NCBI GenBank assembly: GCA_944321755.1 | Contig: CALUMM010000025.1 | Location: 1-32,324 of the forward strand | Source of the DNA: an uncultured Alistipes sp. | Lineage (GTDB): Bacteria > Bacteroidota > Bacteroidia > Bacteroidales > Rikenellaceae | DNA length: 32,324 bases | Direction of reading: 5' to 3' | Part shown: positions 17,088-23,299 of the stretch, piece by piece | Layout of the letters: every line of letters begins with the position of its first letter | Position numbering within the stretch: position 1 is the stretch's first letter | Program-made: the position numbers and the translations under genes | The notes under the pieces: model-generated | What the model saw: the letters and a program-made list of their open reading frames with translations, nothing else | Databases searched by the model: none | Told to the model about the DNA's origin: nothing

Positions 17088-17643
17088 GGTGGTTGAGTTT
17101 GCGTTTGACGACGGCGGGATTCCCCGCGGCGAGTGAATCGTCGGGAATGTCGCGTGTGACGACGCTTCCGGCGGCGATGATGCAGCGGTCGCCGATGGTG
17201 ACTCCGGGGCAGACGATCACGCCGCCTCCCAGCCAGCAGTCGTCGCCGATACGGATGGCCAATCCCCGTTCGACGGGTTTGCGGCGTTCGAGGTAGTCCG
17301 TCGGGTGCTGCGGCGTATAGAGCTGGCAGTTGGGTCCGATAAGCGTATGGTCGCCGATCGAGATTCCTCCGCCGTCGAGGAACGTGCAGTTTGCGTTGAT
17401 GAAGACCCCTTCGCCGAGTTGGATCGGATGCCCGTGGTCGCAGTGGAACGGCGGCATGATGCGGGCCGTCGGGGCGTGGCGGGGGATCAGCGCCGTGAGT
17501 GCCTCCTCGTAGGCCGGGTGATCGTCGAACGACGTAGCGTTGAAGCGGGTGAGGTTCACGCGCTTGCGGCGCAGGCTCTCGGCGACGTCGGGTGCCGTGT
17601 AGTCGTAGAGTTCGCCGGCGAGCATCTTTTCGAGTTCGGTCAT
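17074..17643 (-). CDS. Sugar O-acetyltransferase (maltose/galactoside acetyltransferase type)
   Basis: This is a 189-residue left-handed beta-helix acetyltransferase that uses acetyl-CoA to acetylate a sugar or related hydroxyl. An N-terminal helical region (MTELEKMLAGELYDYTAPD) typical of the Maa/LacA group precedes hexapeptide repeats from about residue 75, for example ANCTFLDGGGISIGDHTLIGPNC. The probable catalytic His is H113 in LYTPQHPTD. The final coils IGDDCWLGGGVIVCPGVTIGDRCIIAAGSVV are classic, and the protein ends AAGNPAVVKRKL. The length matches the family. It starts 10 bp after the rseP stop. The acceptor cannot be predicted from sequence. Confidence 0.93.
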   Translation of the reverse strand: MTELEKMLAGELYDYTAPDVAESLRRKRVNLTRFNATSFDDHPAYEEALTALIPRHAPTARIMPPFHCDHGHPIQLGEGVFINANCTFLDGGGISIGDHTLIGPNCQLYTPQHPTDYLERRKPVERGLAIRIGDDCWLGGGVIVCPGVTIGDRCIIAAGSVVTRDIPDDSLAAGNPAVVKRKLNHHDNR

Positions 17644-17653
17644 CTTTCGGAGC

Positions 17654-18985
17654 CTATTTGATGAAGAAGCGGTAAATATCGTTTCCGTTTGCGTAGAGCA
17701 GCAGCATGAGGATGATGATCAGTCCGACATACTGGGCGGCTTCGAGGACCTTGTCGCTGACCTTTCGGCGAGTGATCATCTCCCAGAAGGTGAAGATGGC
17801 GTGTCCGCCGTCGAGACCGGGGATGGGGATGATGTTCATCACGGCGAGGATGATCGAGAGGAAGGCGGTCTTGAGCCAGAAATCCTGCCAGTCCCAGGTC
17901 GAGGGGAAGATGCTGCCGATGGAGAGGAACCCGCCGAGCTCCTCGTACATTTTGGTTTTGGGCTGCACGATCATCTTCAACTGCTCCCAGTAGGATGCGA
18001 TGACAGCCCCGGCCTTGTGGAAACCGGCGGGAATGGCCTGCCAGAAGGTGTACTCCCGGGTGCGGAGGGGGTAGGTCGCACGGATGACGCCGAGGGCCCC
18101 TTCCTCCGAGACGGGGAGGTCGAACGACAGTCGTTCGCCGTTGCGCAGGACGGCCAGCGTCACGGTATCTCCGGCGTGGAGTTCGAGATAGGCGCGGTAG
18201 TCGCGGAACTCCATGTTTTCGTAGCTGTCGTTGGTGCGGCGGCTCGACATGCCGACGATCTCGTCCCCCTTCCTGAGCCGGGCGGCGGCCGTCGGGGCGA
18301 CGACGCTGTCGATGACGAAGGGCTGTCGGGGTATGAGCAGCCCCTCATACCCCTTGTTCTGTCGCATGGCGATCAGCGAATCGAGCGGGATCGAGAGTTC
18401 GACCTGTTCGCCGCCACGGTCGACGACGACCTTGCGGTCGGTGTCGGTGATGATCATCGCGTTGAGGATGTCGACGTAGTTGTCGATCGGCTCGCCGTCG
18501 ATGGAGACGATGCGGTCCCCGTTCTGGAATCCGAGGCGGTGTCCGGCCTCGTTGAAGTTGTAGCCCCACTTGACGTCCTCGTTCGAGAGGTAGGTGTCGC
18601 CCCAGGTGTAGCAGATGCCGATGTAGATCGCCACGGCGAGGATGACGTTCATCATCACGCCGGCGATCATCACCAGAAAGCGCTGCCAGGCGGGTTTTGC
18701 GCGGAACTCCCAGGGTTGGACGGCCTGGTTCTGATACCCTTTGTCCATCGATTCGTCGATCATGCCGGCGATCTTGCAGTAGCCGCCTAAGGGGAGCCAC
18801 CCCATGCCGTATTCGGTTTCGCCGCGGCGGAACTTGAAGAGCGAGAAACCCAGATCGAAGAAGATGTAGAACTTCTCGACGCGGATGCGGAAGATGCGGG
18901 CCATGATGAAGTGCCCGAATTCGTGAATCCCGACGAGAATCGTGAAACAGAGGAAGAACTGGATGATTTTGACGAGTATGTCCAT
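17654..18985 (-). CDS. rseP: Site-2 intramembrane metalloprotease RseP
   Basis: This zinc intramembrane protease cleaves transmembrane segments of anti-sigma factors or signal peptides. The 443-residue protein has the active-site motif HEFGH at 21-25 in the first helix. A periplasmic region of about 200 residues contains PDZ domain sequence (RLGFQNGDRIVSIDGEPI near 145-165, with a second PDZ-like stretch around 230-250). The second zinc-ligand motif, NIIPIPGLDGGH, lies near 385-396, and the last helix and basic end follow. An uncommon point is the absence of a visible anti-sigma factor partner nearby. It follows dxr by 51 bp, the dxr-rseP order seen in many bacteria. A GC hairpin (19017-19034) lies between the two genes. 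Confidence 0.95.
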   Translation of the reverse strand: MDILVKIIQFFLCFTILVGIHEFGHFIMARIFRIRVEKFYIFFDLGFSLFKFRRGETEYGMGWLPLGGYCKIAGMIDESMDKGYQNQAVQPWEFRAKPAWQRFLVMIAGVMMNVILAVAIYIGICYTWGDTYLSNEDVKWGYNFNEAGHRLGFQNGDRIVSIDGEPIDNYVDILNAMIITDTDRKVVVDRGGEQVELSIPLDSLIAMRQNKGYEGLLIPRQPFVIDSVVAPTAAARLRKGDEIVGMSSRRTNDSYENMEFRDYRAYLELHAGDTVTLAVLRNGERLSFDLPVSEEGALGVIRATYPLRTREYTFWQAIPAGFHKAGAVIASYWEQLKMIVQPKTKMYEELGGFLSIGSIFPSTWDWQDFWLKTAFLSIILAVMNIIPIPGLDGGHAIFTFWEMITRRKVSDKVLEAAQYVGLIIILMLLLYANGNDIYRFFIK

Positions 18986-19016
18986 TTTTTTCGGTGTTGA
19001 GCGTTTTGGGGAGATT

Positions 19017-19034
19017 CCGGAAGCGGACTTCCGG
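19017..19034. other. GC hairpin between dxr and rseP
   Basis: A stem ccggaag/cttccgg with a 4-nt loop straddles the interval and partly touches the dxr 3' flank. It has no T run on the minus strand, so it may be an mRNA-stabilising or partially attenuating element rather than a terminator. Confidence 0.35.
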
Positions 19035-19036
19035 GT

Positions 19037-20215
19037 CTATTTTGCCGGGTTGCTCTCCGGGAGTTTGACTTTCAGGAATTCGGCAGCCAGCCTGCGGGCC
19101 TCGGCATCGGCCGCGGCGTAGTCGTCGAGCGAGGGCCGGGCGACGAACGAGGCGTGCTGCAGGGCGTGTTCGATCGTTCGCACGATATCCAGCCAGGCGC
19201 ACTTCCGGTCGAGGAACGCCGCGACGGCCACCTCGTTGGCTCCGTTCATCGTGCAGGCGGCGGTGCCTCCGCGGCGGAGACATTCGTAGGCGATTCCGAG
19301 TGCGGGATACTTCTCCCGGTCGACCTCGGCGAACGAGAGCTGGGGGTGCTCCACGAAACTGAAGCGTTCTCCCGAACGTTTGGCGCGGTCGGGATACATC
19401 AGTGCGAAACTGATCGGCATCCGCATGTCGGGGGATCCCAACTGGGCCTTGATGGCCCCGTCCTCGAACTCGACCATCGAGTGGACGATCGACTGGGGGT
19501 GCATCACGACGGATATGCGGTCGGCGGGGGTCCCGAAGAGCCAGTGAGCCTCGATGACCTCGAACCCCTTGTTGACGAGCGTCGAGGAGTCGATGGTGAT
19601 CTTCGCGCCCATGTGCCATTGGGGGTGTCGGAGGGCCTGTTCGACGGTGACGTGGGCAAGCTCTTCGCGGGGGATGTCGCGGAAGGCGCCGCCGCTGCAG
19701 GTGATGATGAGCCGCCGCACCGGGGCGCGTTCTCCGAGCAGGCACTGGAAGATGGCCGAGTGTTCCGAGTCGATCGGGATCACCGGCGCCCTTCGTTCGC
19801 GGGCCAGGGGCATGACGCAGGCGCCTCCGACGACCAGCGACTCCTTGTTGGCCAGGGCGAGTTTCTTGCGGGCCTCGATGGCCGCGACGGTGGGTGCCAG
19901 ACCGGCGTATCCGACCAGGGCGTTGACCACGACATCGGAATCTCCGCCTGCGGCGACCTGCGCTACGGCCTCCTCTCCGGCATATACTTTCGTATCGGTG
20001 CCTTCGAGCGCCTCGCACAAGGGTTTATAGAGTTGTTTTTCCGCGATGACGACGGTATCGGCATCGAATTCCCGGGCCTGCCGGGCGAGTTGTTCCCAGT
20101 TACGGTGAGCGGTGAGGATGCGAACCTCGAAGCGTTCGGGGTTTTCGCGAGCGATGTCGAGCGTCTGCACGCCGATGGAGCCTGTGGATCCGAGGATGGC
20201 GAGTCGTTGTTTCAT
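19037..20215 (-). CDS. dxr: 1-deoxy-D-xylulose 5-phosphate reductoisomerase
   Basis: This is the second enzyme of the MEP isoprenoid pathway. It converts 1-deoxy-D-xylulose 5-phosphate to 2-C-methyl-D-erythritol 4-phosphate with NADPH, and is the fosmidomycin target. The 392-residue protein has the NADPH-binding GSTGSIG at residues 9-15. The metal and substrate residues lie in ALANKESLVVGG, PIDSEHSAIFQCL and TCSGGAFRDI. It also has TLVNKGFEVIEAHWLF and the C-terminal NGANEVAVAAFLD. It starts eight bases after the M23-like gene stop and precedes rseP. Confidence 0.97.
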   Translation of the reverse strand: MKQRLAILGSTGSIGVQTLDIARENPERFEVRILTAHRNWEQLARQAREFDADTVVIAEKQLYKPLCEALEGTDTKVYAGEEAVAQVAAGGDSDVVVNALVGYAGLAPTVAAIEARKKLALANKESLVVGGACVMPLARERRAPVIPIDSEHSAIFQCLLGERAPVRRLIITCSGGAFRDIPREELAHVTVEQALRHPQWHMGAKITIDSSTLVNKGFEVIEAHWLFGTPADRISVVMHPQSIVHSMVEFEDGAIKAQLGSPDMRMPISFALMYPDRAKRSGERFSFVEHPQLSFAEVDREKYPALGIAYECLRRGGTAACTMNGANEVAVAAFLDRKCAWLDIVRTIEHALQHASFVARPSLDDYAAADAEARRLAAEFLKVKLPESNPAK

Positions 20216-20223
20216 GGTCCGGG

Positions 20224-21093
20224 TCAGAAGACGATGTATCGTTCGGGATCGACGGGTTTTCCGTTGTTCCAGAGTTCGAATTCGAAGAGTTTGACCTCTC
20301 CGTTCTCGGCTTCGGCATTGTATCCGATCTGTTCGCCGGGCCGGACGGTCTGGCCTGTTGCGACGAGGGACTGGGAGAGGTTTCGGTAGATGGAGATGAG
20401 GTTTGCGGCGTGCTGGATGACGATGGTGTATCCGTTTTCGGGTGTCCAGAGACTCTGGACGACGGTTCCGTTGTCGATTGCGGCCACGCGGTCGGCTGCT
20501 GCGGCCGCGATTTTCACGCCGTAGGAGCCCTGTTTGAGGTCGAAATGCGCGGTGATGATCCCTTCGATGGGGGCGGTCAGTTCGATGGCTTCGCGGAGTT
20601 TTTTGCGTGACCCGGCATTCTGCCCCGCCAGCGCATACTCACCGGTTCCCTCCATCTGGGCCCGGAGCAGGGAGTCTTCGCGCGAGGGTACGACGAGGAC
20701 CTTGGAAATGCGCGACGAATCGGCCGGAGCGAGGACCCGGGCAACGGGTGTGCGGCCCTCCATGATGAGCGCGATATTCTCGTTGTAGGTCATCATGTCG
20801 TTCATGACGCGCTCCATGGAGTCGAGCCGGATGATATTCTGGATGAGGCTTTCGCGCGAGCGGTCGGCTTCGGTGCGGTATCCTGGGAGGAACTCCAGCA
20901 CGGGGGTGTATGCGACGAGCGAGAGGGTGATGATGAAGAGGATGAGCAGGAATGCGACGAGTCCTGCGAGGATGCTGGCGGGAGAGATATGTACGTGCCA
21001 CTCTTCAGACAAGTCGGTGGCATTTAGCATGTTGAATCTTCGTTTTCGGAAGAATCCGCGCCACCAGTTCCGTATTTTTTTCGTCAGGCTCAT
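20224..21093 (-). CDS. Degenerate M23/LytM-domain membrane protein, probably not a peptidase
   Basis: The 289-residue protein has a basic cytoplasmic N-terminus, one transmembrane helix at about 42-62, a helical region (about 75-170), and a LytM fold at about 175-285. The start at 21093 (MSLTKKIRNWW) is preferred. The frame is open further upstream, but that stretch (RRKMPGTPHPKNG...) overlaps the promoter region and lacks coding character. The LytM fold is recognisable from AAIDNGTVVQS, NGYTIVIQHAANLISIYRNLS and GQTVRPGEQIGY. The zinc ligands of active M23 enzymes are gone. The HxxxD site reads SYGVK, and the HLHFE motif reads LFEFE near 269-273. It is therefore expected to be catalytically dead, like the EnvC/NlpD regulators of amidases. 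It is first in the block before dxr. Confidence 0.88.
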   Translation of the reverse strand: MSLTKKIRNWWRGFFRKRRFNMLNATDLSEEWHVHISPASILAGLVAFLLILFIITLSLVAYTPVLEFLPGYRTEADRSRESLIQNIIRLDSMERVMNDMMTYNENIALIMEGRTPVARVLAPADSSRISKVLVVPSREDSLLRAQMEGTGEYALAGQNAGSRKKLREAIELTAPIEGIITAHFDLKQGSYGVKIAAAAADRVAAIDNGTVVQSLWTPENGYTIVIQHAANLISIYRNLSQSLVATGQTVRPGEQIGYNAEAENGEVKLFEFELWNNGKPVDPERYIVF

Positions 21094-21197
21094 GTTCGGA
21101 GGGGGTTTGTTCCGGCCCCCGCAGGGAAACTGTTTTCGGAGCGTCCCGTTTTTCGGATGGGGCGTTCCGGGCATTTTCCGGCGGGTGTTTAACCTTG

Positions 21198-21229
21198 CAA
21201 ATATAACATAAGCGGCCGGGACTGCCAAA
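21198..21229 (-). promoter_or_regulatory. Promoter of the M23-like/dxr/rseP block
   Basis: On the minus strand TTTG (21226-21229) and TATATTTG (21198-21205) are separated by 20 bp. The leader to the start codon at 21093 is about 100 nt and GC-rich. I saw no other good promoter box before radA, which supports one long transcript. Confidence 0.75.
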
Positions 21230-21291
21230 TTTATTTGCGGATTCGGGGGCCGGATTCCGGTTTGATTTATGTCTTGAAAATCGGAAAAAAC

Positions 21292-21322
21292 TTGGCGATT
21301 CGGTCCGAAATGTTTATCTTTG
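21292..21322 (+). promoter_or_regulatory. Promoter of the nucleotidyltransferase gene
   Basis: A -33-like TTGG (21292-21295) and TATCTTTG (21315-21322) are 19 bp apart. They are divergent from the M23-block promoter. The 42-nt leader is A-rich before the start codon. Confidence 0.8.
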
Positions 21323-21364
21323 CCTGGATAGAGAACCTAAACGTCACAATCAACAATAAAAGTT

Positions 21365-22279
21365 ATGGTAAAACCCACATTATTGGTACTCGCAGCGGGC
21401 ATGGGATCCCGTTACGGGTCGCTCAAGCAGATGGACGGCGTCGGACCGAACAACGAAGCCATCATCGACTATTCGATCTATGATGCCATTCAGGCCGGTT
21501 TCGGGAAGGTCGTGTTCGTGATCCGTCACTATTTCGAGCAGGAATTCCGGGAGATTTTCACGCCGGAGCGTTTCGGGGGAAAGATTGATGTTGAGATTGT
21601 GTTCCAGGAGTTGGAGTATCTTCCCGAGGGTCTTTCGGTTCCGGAGGGTCGGGTGAAGCCGTGGGGTACGAACCACGCGGTGATGATGGCCGCGGAGGCG
21701 ATTCATGAGCCGTTTGCGGTGATCAATGCCGACGATTTCTACGGTGCGGAGGCATACAAGACGATAGCGTCCTATCTGACCCAGCTTGAGGGCTCGAAGG
21801 ACCGCTACTGCATGGTGGCCTACGATTTGGCGAAGACGCTTTCGGAGAACGGAACGGTATCGCGCGGGGTGTGCGGAGTGAATGCCGAAGGCAACCTTGC
21901 CTCGATGGTGGAGCGGACGCAGATCGAGCGGATGCCGGACGGAAAGATTGTCTTCCACGACGGCGGTGCGGATGAGGAGTTGCCGGAGGATACGCCGGTA
22001 TCGATGAACCTGTTCGGATTTACGCCGGACTATTTTGCCTATTCGAAGGATTATTTCAAGACGTGGTACGAGGCGAACAGCGGGAATCTGAAGTCGGAGT
22101 TCTATATTCCGACGATGGTGAACAAGCTGATCGGCGACGGGACTGCGACGATGCGTGTTCTTCGTTCGGGTGCGCAGTGGCACGGTGTGACCTACAAGGA
22201 GGACAAACCGGCCTTGATGGCAGCGATCGAGCAGATGATTGCAGACGGGAAATATCCGCGCGATCTGTGGAAGAAGTAG
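21365..22279 (+). CDS. Sugar-phosphate nucleotidyltransferase family protein
   Basis: The 304-residue cytoplasmic protein has the GT-A-like nucleotidyltransferase fold that couples an NTP to a sugar phosphate. The nucleotide-binding signature is LLVLAAGMGSRYGSLKQM at residues 6-23, with the catalytic Arg and Lys in the pattern GxGxRxxxxKQ. The metal-binding aspartates are in AVINADDFYG near 117-126. PWGTNHAVMMAAEAI near 98-112 is the usual base- and sugar-contacting region. The sugar and nucleotide cannot be fixed; UTP-glucose-1-phosphate and mannose-1-phosphate guanylyltransferase-like enzymes share these features. It has its own promoter and terminator and lies just before the exopolysaccharide operon on the opposite strand, so a role in supplying an activated sugar is possible but unproven. 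Confidence 0.88.
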   Translation: MVKPTLLVLAAGMGSRYGSLKQMDGVGPNNEAIIDYSIYDAIQAGFGKVVFVIRHYFEQEFREIFTPERFGGKIDVEIVFQELEYLPEGLSVPEGRVKPWGTNHAVMMAAEAIHEPFAVINADDFYGAEAYKTIASYLTQLEGSKDRYCMVAYDLAKTLSENGTVSRGVCGVNAEGNLASMVERTQIERMPDGKIVFHDGGADEELPEDTPVSMNLFGFTPDYFAYSKDYFKTWYEANSGNLKSEFYIPTMVNKLIGDGTATMRVLRSGAQWHGVTYKEDKPALMAAIEQMIADGKYPRDLWKK

Positions 22280-22312
22280 TCTGTCGGGCGTAAGTCCCGC
22301 CTTGAATTTTCT

Positions 22313-22348
22313 CCGGAGTGGAGTTCTGTCTCTGCTCCGGGGATTTTT
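22313..22348 (+). terminator. Terminator of the nucleotidyltransferase gene
   Basis: The stem ccggag-t-ggag pairs with ctct-g-ctccgg using G-T wobbles, around loop ttctgt. It is followed by ggaTTTTT. It starts 33 bp after the stop codon. Its 3' arm and T tail form the beginning of the repeat array that follows. Confidence 0.75.
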
Positions 22349-22526
22349 GTGATCGGAGGCAACCTCGGGGGGAACCGGAGATTTTTGTGATCGGGGAACG
22401 ACCTTGGGGGCAACCGGGGATTTTTGTGATTGGAGACGATCTTGAGGGCAACCGGGGATTTTTGTGATCAGAAGCGACCTTGGGAGGCGACCTTGGGGGC
22501 AACCGAGGATTTTTTGTCGATCGGGG
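22339..22526. repeat. Imperfect tandem repeat array, about 38-bp unit
   Basis: Four consecutive copies begin at 22339, 22377, 22416 and 22454 with lengths of 38, 39, 38 and 51 bp, and a fifth partial copy begins at 22505. Each starts with ggRgaTTTTTgtgat and ends with ggcaacc or ggaacc. The fourth copy is longer because of an internal duplication of cgaccttggg-like sequence. No ORF with coding character covers it. The first unit overlaps the terminator tail, which suggests the array grew by duplication of the terminator's 3' arm. Confidence 0.85.
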
Positions 22527-22596
22527 TGTTTTCGGGAGGGTGCTTTCGGATGGGGGTTGTCAACGGGTTGATTGTCGGTTGTGATGCCGATTGTGA

Positions 22597-22618
22597 TTCC
22601 GGAAACTGGTTTCCGGAA
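22597..22618. other. Perfect palindrome before the bidirectional terminator
   Basis: ttccggaaac and gtttccggaa form a 10-bp inverted repeat separated by only TG. It sits four bases before the terminator hairpin. It could be a protein-binding site or a second hairpin that strengthens termination. Confidence 0.6.
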
Positions 22619-22621
22619 TAC

Positions 22622-22656
22622 AAAAAAGCGAGACTTTTTCGAAGTCTCGCTTTTTT
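22622..22656. terminator. Strong bidirectional terminator
   Basis: A perfect 15-bp stem runs from aaaaaagcgagactt to aagtctcgctttttt around loop tttcg. It has T runs on both strands, so it can end transcripts from both the nucleotidyltransferase (plus) and the wza/wzc/HAD operon (minus). Confidence 0.92.
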
Positions 22657-22687
22657 GTTGTTTTAGAGGGGTGAATCGGTCCTTTTT

Positions 22688-22900
22688 GCTGTTTTCGGGG
22701 AGTTTTCTGACTTCCCCCCCCCGTCAGTTGCTGTGGAGTGCTTCCCGGCCTTGGCTCACCCCTTCCCATCAGTCGCTGTTTTCGGAGCGCTTTCCGGCCT
22801 TGCCTCACCCCCCCCGTCAGTTGCTGTGGAGCGCTTTCCGGCCTTGCCTCACCCCTTGTTCGCTGTTTTCGGGGAGCCTTCTATCCTCACACACACACAC
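22688..22900. repeat. Second imperfect tandem repeat array with C runs and a CA tract
   Basis: Five units anchored on gctgt begin at 22688, 22730, 22775, 22823 and 22862 (spacing 42, 45, 48 and 39 bp). Units alternate between gctgtTTTCGG and gctgtGGAG forms. Most contain gcgctttccggcc-like sequence and ctcacccc. There are C9 (22714-22722) and C8 (22808-22815) runs and a CA dinucleotide tract (about 22888-22900) ending three bases before the HAD stop. No coding function is evident. Confidence 0.85.
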
Positions 22901-22903
22901 CCG

Positions 22904-23293
22904 TCAGTCGAGGAATCCTTCCCGGACGAGCTGCTCGCGAATCCGCTCCCAGTCGGCTACGGGGCGCTTTTCTCCATCGATGAACCGCAGGGGACAACCC
23001 AGATTGCTGTCATCGATATAGAGGTCGGCGTGTACTTTCGGGGAGGAAGTCCACCGCTTCTGTCCGGGGTTTTCGTTGACGGCATAGAGTGGAATTCCCC
23101 TGGTCCGGAACCATTCTACGGCCTGATCCAGCAGTTTTCCGTGGCGCATCGAATAGAGGATCAGTTTGCATCCGTTTGCCGATAGCTCCTTGAGCACGGG
23201 CACGGCTCCCGCATCCTCTCCGATTTCGGGATAGGCATGGGTAACTACGGTACCGTCGAAGTCGACGGCGATAACAGCATCACGGATTGCCAT
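22904..23293 (-). CDS. BT0820-like HAD superfamily phosphatase
   Basis: This small cytoplasmic HAD-fold protein of 129 residues closely resembles the Bacteroides BT0820 type of compact, capless phosphatase-like proteins. Motif I is VDFDGTVV with the nucleophile D11 and the general acid D13. Motif II is the Ser in ILYSMRHG. The C-terminal acidic motif is ADLYIDDSNLG. The substrate is unknown. Its start is six bases after the wzc-like stop, so it is the third gene of the exopolysaccharide operon and may dephosphorylate a sugar phosphate. Its stop lies next to a CA microsatellite. The length is normal for the group, so it is probably intact. Confidence 0.88.
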   Translation of the reverse strand: MAIRDAVIAVDFDGTVVTHAYPEIGEDAGAVPVLKELSANGCKLILYSMRHGKLLDQAVEWFRTRGIPLYAVNENPGQKRWTSSPKVHADLYIDDSNLGCPLRFIDGEKRPVADWERIREQLVREGFLD

Positions 23294-23299
23294 ATTCGA

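Noticed and set aside
18345-20018. 557-codon minus-strand frame across dxr and rseP
   Set aside because: It is an out-of-frame reading of two conserved enzymes with Arg/Gly-rich content.
22339-22526. Possible CRISPR array
   Set aside because: Units are directly contiguous and imperfect, with no unique spacers and no cas genes.
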